Source: Marthasterias glacialis
Lineage: Eukaryota; Echinodermata; Asteroidea; Forcipulatida; Asteriidae
NCBI GenBank assembly: GCA_911728455.2
Contig: OU452233.1
Span: 14,017,214 to 14,081,213, forward strand
DNA length: 64,000 nucleotides
Reading direction: 5' to 3'
Below are positions 43,301 to 58,300 of this stretch, in pieces (within the stretch, counting starts at the first letter, position 1; the number at the start of each line of letters is the position of its first letter). The notes under the pieces are model-generated. The model saw only the letters and a list, made by a program, of their open reading frames with translations. It was not told the DNA's origin and searched no databases. Made by a program: the position numbers and the translations under genes.

Positions 43301-46300
43301 CTCAATGTTGAATCGCGTGCATTTTAGAGACATAGACTTGCAAAAGGCCCTACATTTCTGTACAAAGACTTTGTAAATCATAATGGACTTATACAAGTCT
43401 TTATTCCTATCAAGGGGCATTTTTCTTCACATGATTTTTTTACGAGTCGTTTCTAAATGTTCCTGATGAAAATATGATATTCAGAAACAATGGCTTGCTG
43501 TAGAATAAAACCTACCCAACACAAACAGTACAAAAAACAATTCCTCTGTAACAAACCATGACCTGATCTGCACTTAGCCTTGACAATGAAATCGATTCTA
43601 ATTTCACATCCCTCCACACCCCTACATGGCCAGGGCTTTGCACTCTGTCTGCCCACAAAACAAGGTCAGCTGATGTAGAAGGTGTTACCATGGTAACAGA
43701 TCATATGGGAAAGTCATCAATTGTTGGCTTGGTTATTGAATGGGCTTCTGTTTGCCATTAAAGGGACATCATGACAATAATATCACGCATTTCAGCGCCT
43801 TAGACAAAGGATTCAAACATTCTGTCTGCTGTCATTCACAAGTCGGAACATCAACAGCCACATGCTGATTGTCCAAAATAGTAAACCAGTCAAACAAATA
43901 AACTTTACATTTGTGAAATTTATTATAATAATAATAATTTGAACTATTTATGCCTATGTGCACAACATAGCTTTGCATTCAAGGTATGATACATGATTGG
44001 AAATTATTTTTAAATAAATAATAATGAAGAAATTTTTATTTTGGGGCATTTCTTGTATTATTTTTTTTTATTGTGAAATTGTTTTTCTTATAAAATCAGG
44101 AGTGCTACTGCAGTTTGTCAAAAAAAGGGGGAGGGGGAGAGTAAATGGGAGGCATAGCATTTCACGACATAGCAAGACTGTGTTTTTCAATTTTCAATAG
44201 CACAGCTGTGAAGACAAAAATGAAGAAATCATCTGACGATCAGCTAAAATGCCACATGCCTGTAAAAAATATTGCCAAAGAAATTGTGCCCCAAACACTC
44301 CACTTCTTATTTTAGTTTGCCAAATCAAAATGGGGAGATTTGGACTCAAAAAGCTTGAGCAGCAATTTGTCAATCTTAAAAAAAAAAGATTGAGTTTGCT
44401 TTTGAGTAATATCATTAGGCATGCGTTTAATTGAACCGGTCTGTATGCTTTGTTCTTGAAAGGGCAAGGGCACCAAGGCATTTCTCTATGGTAAAGGGCA
44501 CCTCTATGAGGAAATTGCAAATTTCTATTAGAACATTTCAAGGGCACCAAGGCAATGACCAGGGGCAACGGAGGCAATTGCCTCCATTGCCTCCATGAAG
44601 TTTCAAGCCTGTAGTGTATAAATGTAATGTCTTTGTTGTGAGCTTGTACATGCCTGGAAATAAATAAATAAACAAGTGTGTGTTTAGGAAAGCTGCCAGA
44701 CTTGTTTGAAGAGGTTACTGACCCAATGGTAAAACTACTGCCATGGATTTCACAAAACTAGTCCTAACTTAGGACTAGTCCTAACATGACAAGTCCTATA
44801 AGTTAGGACTAGTTACACATCCTAACTCGAGATAAGACTAGTCCTAGCGCTTTGTGAAATCCACCCCTGGCCTCTTTTGCCAATGGTCGAGTAGGTATTC
44901 CCAGCCCTGCTGTCTTGTAGACAGGTTTCTGGGTAGAGTAGGCAAACAGTATTTCCTTTTGGTGTCTGCAGTGAACCTACTTAACAGCCCTGCACCATGA
45001 CTTGGAGCTCAATTACTGCCATAGGAAAAGGCTCATCTGATCATGCTGTCACACCACACTGACACATAATGCATGAACTTAAAGACGCAATCGGCCGGAT
45101 GCAAAAAAAAGTGCTGCTACTAAACACTGCTGGTACTTAGTAACAGTTCAGATATTTTAATGAGTCTGATGTTTACTTAACAGTGTCAGTGATTTCCACA
45201 TGTTACATCCAATTCCATTCAACAATGGTTTATTTAAAAACATTGCAGTTAAACAGAACAAATAGACCGATTGCGCGACCCACGTCACATGACCTGTAGT
45301 GGGTATTAAATGTAAACAAACATGATGTCCTCCATAGGAAAGTCCCGTTCAGTACATGATGATTGTTGCATTTGTTTATCCGATTGAGGCTTTTATTCCT
45401 TAAAGTCTGTGAAAAAAATTTCCAGAATTTGTACCAGAGACCTTCGAGTGGCTGAATAAAGCCAGTAAGGACAGTTTTGGAAATTCTACAATGAACGTAT
45501 AATGTTCACACTGTTGTAGTACTAGTTGCACGACAGAATGTTTGGGCAAGACCACCGCGATCACACACTTTTTAACACAAGAATATTAGTTTTGAAGCTT
45601 TGATTTGATTCATTTGTCTATTTGAAATTCAGCAAGGCTCGGTATAAATGCTCACTTTTCCAACATTCTTTATTTTGATTTACCCCAACCCCAACACCAA
45701 ATCCGAACCCCAACCTCAACCTACAACCCAACCTCAACCCAAAGGACTCTATCTATTGAAAAATGAGTGAATCACAAAACTGATTTTGACCTGAGAGCCC
45801 CTTCTTTAATCTTCAAACACATGAAACATTCAGCATGCTGCACTTTGGTAGATCCATGCGAACACCTATGTCATAATGTCATTAATACATGAATGTTCAG
45901 GCTCAGCTGTGTCTTCACGAGGTAGTAAATTATAAGATGATGGGAAAAGACAAACTCATCGTTATTTTGACATCCCGTCTGCCTCTCACCTTAATGTGAT
46001 GAAAGGAGTCAACCTTTATCGAGTGGACAAACTAACAGCTGTGTCTTAATGATGTATCACACATACAGACCAGAGTGTCTCGTCTGAGAGAAAATGTTCA
46101 ACGGACACATCACAGATCACCACCATGCTTGGGATGTTGCCATTAAGGAGATCAACCTCATCATTAGTAAAATACCAGTGACATGTCACCATGAACCCAG
46201 ACAAAGTTGCAACCCTAAACTTCCCATAGCCAGTATTCTAGGTCAATTTTCTATACCTCTGTAATATTCAGGCATTTATGATCATCTCACCATTAGAAAA

Positions 46301-49300
46301 AATACACGTCAGTGACCAGTCACCACAAAACCCGGATAAAGTTGCAACCCTAAATTTCCTGTAAACAGCGTTTTTAGTCAATTTTCTATACCTACGTTAC
46401 CTTTAGGTATACAATCATCTTACCATTAGAAAAATACACAAGTCAATGACCTGTCACCACGAAACCCGCACAAAGTTGCAACCCTACATTTCCTGTCGAC
46501 AGAGTTCTAGGTCAGTTTTCTATACCTTTGTAATCTTCAGGTATTTATCCTACAAATGAATCTAATCAACTGACAATAAGTCTGATTTTTTAAACATTCC
46601 TTTGAACATTGGTTGAAAAGAATCGAGGTCATAAGTAGCAAGAGTAGAGAATGAAGTTGACGAGACATCCGCAACAGGTTGTGAAATGGTACCCACGGTT
46701 ACAGTAGCATCTTGATTATCCACCTACATGTATGTACCTTTGATATGACCCGAAAGCTAAAGCCTTCATCATTCTGCTGATTGGCCCAATGGGCACAATG
46801 AAATCAAGAAGAATAAAACTATTCAGGTAAATTATTAAAGTTGCGCTCACACCCTAATTTTAGTCCAAGGCAAAGAATGACAGTAATTATTTTCCATGGA
46901 TTTACACGGTAACACAGAGCTACATTATTATTGATAGAGATTGAATCTTTCGTGGACAGGAAAACCAGGGATTATTAGGTCAGGGGAAATGGTCCGATGA
47001 GCATGCGTTTACGTCAACCCATCCCAGCACCTTGGTTCAGGCGACGGGACCGAACCAAATGCCAAGTGTAGACTCACAGATGCTAGGTGGCAGCAGACAG
47101 ACCTTAGCATACCCACACTTCCAAGGATACACACACAAAAATTATCACAAGATTTTTGACAATTGATATTGTCAGATACAGAAGATCTAGCTCGTTCCTA
47201 AATGTGATGTAATAGGCCTTATTTTGGACTGCAAGAGGGCATTCTTTGGGGTAGATTGGGGGTCAAACCATAGAAACAGTGTGGTAAACTAGATGCATTT
47301 AGACTTCTTATAAAGCAGTTAATATACAACTTTGGAGGTTTTTTCTATTGACAGTTTTACAATGTAATCAGTGTTAGAGTTTTGCTTGGAAGTTTTGCAG
47401 TGTGCAGAGTTTATTTTTTGTGCTCCAAACAATTCATTTTTTAAATTTATTTACTCTGTCATTATTCATTGATGAATTTTTTCGTGCGATATCTCATTTG
47501 AAAGTTAATAACTGTGGCCATCCTACATAAAAAGCAAGTCGACATTTTAATTCATTTTTCAAGATAAAATCACCTTGAGACAGATTTTATAATATCTTCA
47601 AAAAAATGAAATATGTCATTTTATGTCAAGTTGCGTAGAATCGCATAACAGCTTTTGAGCCGGAGGAATCAAAACTTAGCGCAAGCAGCAGATGCGTTTG
47701 CATGTGACATATTGATTTAACAACAACTTAAGTTTTATATTTTACATAATGAGGGGTTGAACCCCAGCCTGGCCAGTTGCAACACTTGTGTCCTTGAGCA
47801 AGACACTTTACCATAATTGCTTTGTCCTTCGGATGGGACGTTAAGCCGTAGGTCCCGTGTACTAGGATGGGTAGTGCACGTAAAAGAACCCAGAACACTC
47901 ATTGTGAATAAGTAGGGGTTTACCCCGGTGTTTCTGGTTCGAAAGCAAGCATCCTTATCTACAGGTTTCCTTAGGCTTCTGAGCTACAGTGATTAAGTTC
48001 ATTAACCTAGGGGCTTAGTCACACAAAGCAATCTTTACAGGCAACTGACTGCACTGCATGTAAAAGGAACACACCAGAAGTGGGAAAGTTACTTGAAAAT
48101 TGAAATGTCATCGCTGAGAGGTTTTTTCTGTGGTGGAGATTGCCTGGAACTGGTTGGCTGTAAAATTGCCTCGTGTAACACTCCCCCCGAAACACTTCAT
48201 TGGTGCGCAGAAATCAGACTAGACTTACCTCCAGCACGGCATCTCCCTTTGCGCTGATTTCATTCAAGAAGTTCGCCAGGCATTCTTTCTGTCGATTCCA
48301 ATGCCGAAAAAAGCTTTTCATTCCCTGTCGGCTTAGAAAGCCTCGTACCACTGAAGAAAAAACAAAACAGGAAGCAAGTTATCGAGCAGGTCGTTAATGT
48401 TTGCTTTCATTCTACACAGTTGCTCAACTTTGATTGTTTCATCGTAGATAGCAACGCACCTGCCTTTAGTAGAAAATGCTGAAAGTGAAAGTACTCGCTG
48501 AGAGTAGACAAACTTGTTGCAAAAGAAGACTCAGCAAGTAAATTCTCCTCAAAAAGACAACTACATAGACTTTATTATGCTATCATTGTCAGACGTCCTG
48601 TATATAGCAATGAATTAACAGACACTATACTACAAAGGGACCTGACTACCTATTCCTCTGGCCTCGGTTCGGTCAAGGGGAATATGTACACAGAAGTGCT
48701 GCTCTACACACAAACAGTCCAATCACGTACAGCGTGTGTGAGCGATATGAACCAAGTTAATATTGCAAAGTTGTTGACTCCAACGGATGTACATGCACAT
48801 TCAACCTCATCATGTTACAAATCGTCCATGCAAGATAAAATGCCACCAAACATTTCCTTTGAACACGGAGAACGCGACATATGCAAAAAGAAAAAATGTG
48901 TCCGAACTTGTAATGATGTAAACGAGGAAGGAGTAAGGAAACCTCCGATCGTGTAACAGGACACAAGTTTGAGGTTCCAAAACCTAATAGCACCGCTTCC
49001 TGCCAACCCTCTGTGAAGACACTATAAGAGGACTCTGACCCCCCTCATATTAGATATCTGTCAGGATGGGGCAGAATTACAACTTCAGGCAGAAAACAAT
49101 CCACAAGACCACAGGGCTTATAGATTGATATTTTGATTGGATCAGAAATAGTTTTTACAAGACCGGCATGATATCTGGCCCTTGGGAAAAAAAGTAGGAA
49201 AGTTTATGCTTTTATATACTTTTTAAGGTATTAAACGACAATTTCACTGATTTTGTTAGGGCAAAACAAAAATTAGAAAATATATCAAAGTAGGAAGAAC

Positions 49301-52300
49301 TTCACGCCCGAAAACCACAGTGGAAACTGTTTCTTCAAATTTATTAATTATTGACTGTTCAGTTTGGTCTTAGGCACATTTTCTATCGAATGTACAAATG
49401 AACAAACAAACAAACAAATATGAAGAATAAATTGTACAACAGTAACCAGAACAAAATACTTTTTTTGAAGACTGCTGGACTCAGTTTTGAGATGACCGGC
49501 ACAACTGGCGTGTCTCGGCCGAGCGCTCTAGCACATCGAGCTCAACTTCTGATGGCTGAGTCATCAGAGTGTGGGTTCGAATCCCGGTCGTGACACTTGT
49601 TTCCTTGGGCAAGACAATTAACTATAATTGCTTATCATCACCCAGGAGTAAATGGGTACCTGCCAGGGTATGATTATGAGTTGTAATGAAGTGTATTTAT
49701 TATGTGCTTTTTCAGGCCTTTCAAAGTGCCTTACAATATTATTACTCCTCTTTATCAGGCCTTTGCATTCTTGAAACCATCTCAACTCCTTAGGAGTATG
49801 CAGCACTCCTTAGGAGTATGCAGTTTAAAAACAAAAAATTGTTCCTTAACTTGCTGCAAGCAACAACAAAAAGCCCCCCCCCCAAAAAAAAAAAAAAATA
49901 AAATAAAAAAATAAAAATAAAAAATAAATAAATAAATTGTACAGGTTGTACAGTGCATTTATGGAGAACCAAAACAGAAAGCCAGAGGATAGGAATTAAT
50001 GTACTTTTCAAAAACCAATATGTACATATGACATTCCTTTACAAAAGAATGATGCACATGAAACCAAAACAAACCAAGTATTTTTTTAAAACATCACCTT
50101 GAGGAATGGTTAAATGATTTCATTTCCATTGTTTCATTTAAGCAAATTACAAAACATGCAGGAAATGGGTATAGACTGTGCAAGTTTCGCGCGTATTCAA
50201 ACTTCCATGACTCAGCTGGTCCCAACCATATTGAGTTTTATGTGTGCCAGATTCTGTTTCTTCCATGATACTTTAGTTTAACATCTGTAGTTTATGGCTT
50301 TATAAACTATATTATATTGTTGGGAAAGTAAAATTTAGCAGTCAAATATACAAACATAAAATGAATTTAATAAATCAACGAAGAAAACCCCAAAATAAGA
50401 CTTGACCTCAGTTTCCGGTTACTTGATTTTTTCCCAACTGACGTTCATGTTATCATTAAACCTATGTAAATTCGTGCGTGATTCACAGTTCGTACTGCAT
50501 GTAGTCTAGAATCATTGAGGTCGAAAAAAGAACCCTCGTCCCAAGTTTTTAATTTTGTTTCAATGTTAATTTTAAAAAATTAGTTGAATTGCCCTTTTTA
50601 TAAAAAATTGTTAGCAGTATTTTTTATTTCAAGAATTTAGTACAAATAAAATACAAAAAGAAGTTCTGATTTCATAAAAAAAAACTGTCTTCTTTCAACT
50701 GTTTTTCTTGTTTTCGATACGCGTAAGACTTGCAGTCATTTAGGGGCAACTTTTTTAATTGGTACAGGTATCAATTTAACAAAGTAAGCTTTCAGATTAA
50801 TGATCATGGATTTTATTTTGTGGTCATAATCAATTATGTATCTAGAAAGAGTTGTATTAACCCTCCTACTGTCTGACCATTCAATATCATCCACTGAGGT
50901 TTTGAATGATAGATGCATTATACCAGACTGCGTTATGATATCATGTGGTGAATGCATTTAATAAAGAAATAAAAGAGTGGAGACAAGGTCTTAAATGGCT
51001 GTTTAAAACCGGCAGGGTCGTCGCCGTGCGATAAAGGACTGAGCCGAATTTATCGCACGGTTAATGGTTAATTAATGGTTGGTCAACTAACTAGAAATGG
51101 TTACTATCAGAGCAGGAGAGTTTACTCCTTTAAAATACTGCTACTTCCTACACAGAGACCCTGCACATCGACAAGTTATCAATTAAGGTTACACTAATTA
51201 ATGAGGTTAATTGCCAACAATGGGAAAAGCCATATGCTGAGAACAATAAGTTAGTTTCTTTCTTTACACCCTCATTACTACATGTAGAGGTATTAAATTA
51301 CAAACTTGGCAAAATACATACCACATTACAGACCACTATAATGTTCTTTCCGACAGTATAAAGTTTGTTGGAATGTGTTTATTTACAAGGCAGTAATTAT
51401 GAATGTTAATTTTAATGTAGCAATAGTTGTTACATGGGCTGAGGCAAGAACAGTGTTTATGTACTGTGACCAATCAGGCTGATGGATGTTGGTTTAACGC
51501 TGACGCGAATACACGCAAATTTTTCCCCTGCCTGGAAACGAAAGCCATGTAAACACGCCATTATGTAATTTCGGATCACCGGAGCAAAGGTCGCCTGGTC
51601 ATTCCACTGCGGAGCGTGCACAGACCACACACACACACACTGTCTAATGCTTCGTTTCACCCATGCAAAGACAAAAAATTCTTGAATATATTGGCATGTT
51701 CTGGCTATTGAGGGGTTGTTTTTGTGTTATCCCCGATTAGACCTTTGTCCTTTTGTTCTAAGAAGAGGAGTACGAGGCATCGAGAGGCTTCCACCATTCT
51801 TCATTCATTGTATTTCGGCTCAATGGAGGTAAGTCAGAGTGGGCCGGCAATTGAGCCCTGGTTCCGTGTTTAGTACCACTCCAATGCCGTAGGTAACTGC
51901 TGATGTATTGCAATTCACGCTGCGTGAATTTGACATTTTCTCGGTGGAGAAACAAAACGGACGATCCGATAAAGAGAATCGTTGTTCTTTTGGCATTGTC
52001 AATTCAGGGTTACTTTGTGCCAGTGGTACCCTCAAAGAAAAATGATTCCGACAATTCCGCCAAAAGAATCCCGCCAGGGGGACGAGACAAAAAAGATAAG
52101 AATCCGGCGGCAACTGGCTAAGTATTTTAAATATCTTTCCAAGGAAAGAACAACAAAACTTAAGCGCATCTTACCTTTCTGACATGTTACTATCTTTCTT
52201 TCCAAGACACGGCTGATGTCTCTGAGTTTCTCCGCATGCCAATGCCGGAAAAAAAACTTGGACGACTTGCCAAGCTGTTAAAGAGAAGAGCAGCGTTAAT

Positions 52301-55300
52301 AAACAGTAAATGCACCTTTTTGGGGGGAGAAACTATGCAGATCTAAAAATAGGTAATTGGCACTTCCTTAGACACAAATGATTCATTATTCATGAGTTAA
52401 AAATAACTAAATTTTAAACCATCGGTTGCTGAGTCAAGGTATTAAGATTATGGTAAACTGGGAGGGGGGATCTGCGGGGTGGGGGGTTGATAGGGTAGTG
52501 AGGTATGGATTTGAGGTTGATGATGTCACAAGAGAGGAACACAAGAGGTCTAGGGGGCACAATTTTCCAGCCGCCTCCCCCAAGTGCCCCCCACGAAAAA
52601 ATCCAAACACATGTCATTCATTAAAAATCATGCCCCCCCCCCCCCCCCCCCGTGAAAAAATCCTGGCCTGGCCACACCGCTGTATTGAATAGTCAGACAA
52701 TAATTATGGGGTTTGACTATGTACTGTGTAGATGCATTCACCACAACATATTAAATTGCAAGCTGGCATAGTTCATTATTCAATACAACAGTGGATGATA
52801 TTGAATGGTCAGACAGTAGGAGGGTCATATTTTTACACAGATTAAAACTTCTTATCAAGACATTCAACTTTGTAGTTGCTAGTTGCAACAAAAAAGGAAG
52901 CTTCGTGTGCCTATTTAACAGATGTTAATATTACATTGGGGATAAAAAAAAACATATGATTTTAGCTCTGCAGAAAAAAATCCAAAAAATGAACCAACCT
53001 TCCAGTCTGTAACATTGTAATGTTTCAGCGCCTCTTTACACTTCTGCAGATCCCCTGCGCCTGATTTTTGGTCCGTTGAAAACTCCACGAGAGCCCCATA
53101 CCTGATGTCAAAAGTCAAACAAATTGGATAAAGAGACTCTTCGTGGACCTTCCTTTTAAGACGGGGAGAATATCTACAGATATATTGGCAGCTTTGGTAA
53201 AAATTACAAGACATTGACATTTAACCCTTTACAGATCATTAACTTCTGTATAATCACCTCCATATGCCTAGACATGGCTAATATTGTTGATTTTTTGACA
53301 TAATTTTTTCTTGGAAAAGTGTCTGAAAACAGAAATGTAGGTTTTGTTTTAGAAACATAGATACCATGTTAACATGGAAAGCATTGGAATGTCAATTCAG
53401 GACAAGACCTTAACTTTTTGGTTTGAGTGGAAGTAAGTCAGGTATCGCAGCCATTTGTGGCTGCTATGGGCAGTTTGGTTCAGGCCGATTGTGGCCGCTA
53501 TGGACATTTTGGTTCTGGTCACTCGTGGTTGCTACAGGCCTTTTGGTTCAGGCCGATTGTGGCCTCTGTGGGCATTTTGGTTCAGGCCGATTGTGGCTGC
53601 AATGGGCATTTTGGTTCAGGCCGATTGTGGCAGCTATGGGCGTTTTGGTTCAGGCAGCTTGTAGCCTCTGTGGGCAGTTTGGTTCGGCCGATTGTGGCTG
53701 CAAAGGGCATTTTGGTTCACGCCAATTGTGGCTGCAATGGGCATTTTGGTTCAGGCCGATTGTGGCTGAAATGGGCATTTTGGTTCACGCCGATTGTGGC
53801 TGCAATGGGCATTTTGGTTCAGGCCGATTGTGGCTGAAATGGGCATTTTGGTTCAGGCCGATTGTGGCTGCAATGAGCATTTTGGTTCAGGCCGATCGTG
53901 GCTGCAATGGGCATTTTGGTTCAGGTCGATTGTGGCTGCAATGAGCATTTTGGTTCAGGCCGATTGTGGCTGCAATGGGCATTTTGGTTCAGGCCGATTG
54001 TGGCTACTATGGCCATTTTGGTTCAGGCTGCTTGTGGCCGCTATGGTCTCTAAAGGATAAAGTAACCCTTGCTTTATGGCTTTACCTGATATTGAGGCCT
54101 AAACTACTTACAAAATTCTGGCTCAGGACACTTCCAATCCTCCAGCAAGTTCCCCCAATTCCTCCCTCCCCTAACACCCCTCCCCCCGCCCCCTCTACCA
54201 CCCATCATCACTGTCCAGCTACACCACAAAGCCAATAGCTACACCACAAGCTCTGGTGGCTAAGTCATCAGGATGTGGGTACGAATCTCGGTCATGACAC
54301 TTGTGTCCTTGAGCAAGACACTTAACTATAAGTGCTACAAATAGATATTCATTATGAGTATACTCATCTCCATCAACCCCAAACATACCTTTTGATGAAT
54401 TCCTCTGGTGTCAGGCGTAGCGGGAACCCCATCTGTCGGATCCTGGTTGTCTCCATGACGCCAGTGTAGCGTAGCTGGGCAATCACGTACTCCGGGGTGA
54501 ACTTATCCGGCAGCTTGGCCGTGTTTGGTTTAATACAGCGGATGAAATGAGGAGAGGAGTTTGTCATCTTGTTGATTAACTCAGCCAAGGAATTCTGCCA
54601 GGGAAAAAAGCGCCGTTGGAATTTTTGATTTCACAGATAAATTTGAAATGTATTTATTAACCCTTTTGTTACCAAATTGTTTTGGCATAAACAATTGCTG
54701 GTGACAACTTTGTTTGACAAGTTCTTACACAACAGAAAGCTTTTGTTCAAAGGTCAGTTTTACAAACTCTACTATCACCTTGAAGATATTGTTTTACAGC
54801 AAAATAAGTAATAAAAAATGTCTTACTTATTGAATTCATATAAATCAAAAAACTTTGAAATCGGCCAATAAATGTCCAAGTTCTTGGTCTATGTTTCCTC
54901 AGTTTCATCGGTAAACTCAAACTTTTTTGTACACAACCATATGACGCTGCGTGTTTGGCATTTTGGATCTGTCCACTCCACTTTGTAGGGATTGCATAAC
55001 ATCAACCTTATTTCATTTTACCATCATTGGAAAGATCTGATCTTTCTCTTTCCAACCACTGTAAACTTGGGTTTGGAGGGTGAACTTGGACAAAAACTAC
55101 TGCTTTGAAACCAAATGCCCTGTGTACTTAGGGTGGAATGCTTTTCTTGTGAAAGCTTCGTCGACTAAAGTCGCCAGTAGTAAAGAAGAGGGGGTATGAG
55201 TGCAGTCGACTAAAGTCGCCTATGGTAAAGAAGAGGGGGTATGATTGCAGTCGACTAAAGTCGCCTATGGTAAGGAAGAGGGGGTATGAGTGCAGTCGAC

Positions 55301-58300
55301 TAAAGTCACCTATGGTGAAGAAAAGGGGGTATGAGTGTAGTCGACTAAAGTCACCTAACCCTTTAGGAACCATTTATTTCTGTAATATCATCACCATATG
55401 CCCGGACATTGCTAAAAACTTTGTGTTTTGTTTTACAAATGTAGATAGTATGTCAACATGAGAACATTGGAAAATGTCAGTTCTGTTTCCCCACTTTTAA
55501 ACAACACAATGTCATGGATTCTGTAGGACTTGGGGTGGAAAGCGGCAACTGCTTGATACCTTGATGCAAAGATTTCATAAGTAACCCTGAATTTGTTGCA
55601 AGGTTAAAAGACATTTGGGTCACTCCATGAAAGTGCGACACAATTAGTGACATTTTTCAATGTTATCATTTTTGTTAGAAAAAAAGATTCTAATTTATGT
55701 TTATCAATCATCACCTTTTATTTTGATGTTGAAAGTGTTTCTGAAAGTTTCAAATCCTTCCCACACCATCTTACCTGATATTTTTGCTAATATTCTTAAA
55801 AATTCATGGTAAAGATGTAACAGGGACACCATGCTTGTAACACATTTTGTTCAATATTATGGAAGTAATAAACAAATTTACAATGTTCAACAGAAACTTG
55901 ACGCCAAATCCATAACAATATAACTTCCTTCATGGGTATTAAAGTACACATGGCTGAGAAAATTAAGGATGCATGTCACAATATAACAGGGACATCAAAT
56001 GTCACACCTGATGTCCCCGTTACATCAGTGTAGGCACTGTACCATGTTTATTTTACACCACAGTAATCAAGTAAAACCTTTTAATAATTCATGCTTAGTG
56101 TTATTTATACTATGTAAAGCAAGATTGACCAAGTAGACTAGTGAAGTGGAGAAAAAGCTTCATAGGTGGTAACGATGTAACAGTGTCCCTAGTGTTCCAC
56201 CTTCATGGAATGACCCATATAAGTGATGAAAATGAAATTATTTTTACCTTAAAATGAAACAACACTGTTGCAGCTCCCTTCCTCTCTGTCCCCATCACTG
56301 GCCTCTCTAACTTCTGTCGTCTCTGTTAACGGTAAAAATGATTACAGACAAAGTACATGGTCAATAACCAAGAGGGATGTTTTTTAACTAGTTACAATTT
56401 GGAAACTCACAGAATATTAAGCTCACACTGGTGCAAATCCTCTCGAGAAGTAATTTGGTCTGAAATAAGTCGACAAAATAGCTTCTGTTGCTTATTTCAA
56501 ACTGTGGCAATCGAAATGAGCACATGAATAAGCATGCACGAAATCTCTAACAAAGCTTAAACCATTTTTGATGTTTTCACTAAAAAATGACAAGCAGATA
56601 TACAACTTTTCAGATTGGCTCAGTGGTTTCTTTCCCTGCCTTTCACCTCTGTGGACCCCAGTTTGAATCCCAGACTAGAGCCTTATATGGGGATTGTGTT
56701 TTCAGTCCCTACCTGATTGCATGGATTTGTAATATTTGGGGTTTTTCCTCCCACATCTAAAACAGAACATTTTCCTCATCATCTTCTCTACACAGGTATC
56801 TTCAGGCCTATGGGGTCACAGTGCTAGTCACTTTTGAGGGTCCTTTGGTTTCATTACCAGAAAGATATAATAATAACTTGTAATTAACCCCAAAAAGAAG
56901 AAATTCCTTGAACACGAACATTTGTGTTTAAACTAAATTAATTTATTTGAAACAAAACAACAAATCTTTTTGTGAATTTCAGGACATTTTTTGCTTTTTA
57001 TTCTTCAACCAGCCCTGTCATGAGTTATTCTTGACTCCTATTAATAAGTGAAACTCCTCGATGCATCATTTCATATAACAACAAATCTACACCTACCAGA
57101 CTTTCTCGTTCTGACATGCGCTTCTTGCGGAAGAACTCAAACGCATCATTGGTATTCTTGACGGATTTCTTACGGGACTTCCTCGTCGCACGTTGTCGTA
57201 CGCTGGGAGCGATGGATCCCGTACGTGTGACCTTGCTCTGGAACATCTCACGGATCAAGGGACTGTAACTCGCTGTTATTCAAAGGAAATATTAGGAATT
57301 TTTAGATTGTCTAATGTTTTAGTCTACTTTTGATGTTTCCATGTTTCTATGTGTAACGCTAGTAAGGATTGCTGTAACACCATGTACATGAAATATCTAT
57401 GAGTTGTCGAGGTGCTGGAAAGAACTGGTGGTGTAACAACTCAATTTTTCGATCAGTATGCTCTGATCATCTTCGGGAAAAAGCTGGCCTCCAATGCTGA
57501 CAGGCTGTATAAGTACTGTGGATTGTTCTATGATGCACGAAGGTGGGAACCTGGAACAGGATCCTTTGTGTGATGATTGGCTCGGTGATGCTCACACAGG
57601 TGGGAAAGCTGGCCAAAACTCATTCAGAGATATTTCATGTTTCTTGGCCATTCTACAGCACATCTAAATCCTATATTTTAGCAGTGGGTAACGCAACAAT
57701 TTTGACATTTTCTCAGCCAAGAAAACAAAATGCATGACAGAATCTTTGTTCTCTTGGCTTTGTCAAGTCAGGGTTTCTTTGTGCCAGCAGTACTCTCAAA
57801 AAAATAAAAGAAAAGAATCCCGACAGCAACTGGTTAATAGAAGTTAAATTTTGATCAGGGATAAAGAATAATATTAGTGTTTTACCACTACACTGATGTG
57901 TGTTCAGCACTTTATACTCTTTGAAGATTAGAATTTGATTAGAATTTGATTTAGCGCCATAGTATCATTTATTCCGACATCAAAGCTTGACTTACTTTTC
58001 ATTGTGAAGTGAACAGACTTTGCCAGAGTATCCCTGTTCTTCTCTAGTATTCCATTGAGGTCATAGTGAACCTAAAAGAGAAAGAAATGGACAGTTATAT
58101 GTGACTTTCCAAGCACACACCGGGCATTTCCTGCCAAAACTCAAAACTGGGTTTATTTGCTCATCAAAGATTATAGAGCACCGAAGGCACAAGATGGGGA
58201 ACTGGAGCTCTACCGTTGGAACACGAAATACTCATGGGTGCCATTTCAGCAAGCAAAGGTCTTGTTATACCATTGATGGCAATGGTCTTTGTCTACACTG

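Larger units (their letters stand above)
41979..48228 (-). other. Myosin intron between exons 12 and 13
   Basis: More than 6 kb without supported exons. Contains the listed MITEs, a dispersed repeat and a 135-bp array. Confidence 0.65.

Noticed and set aside
53423-54060. Overlapping open frames in three plus frames
   Set aside because: A product of the 34-bp minisatellite; all three frames give the same repeated peptides.
55128-55461. Repeat-containing frames on both strands
   Set aside because: Created by the 45-bp tandem repeat.
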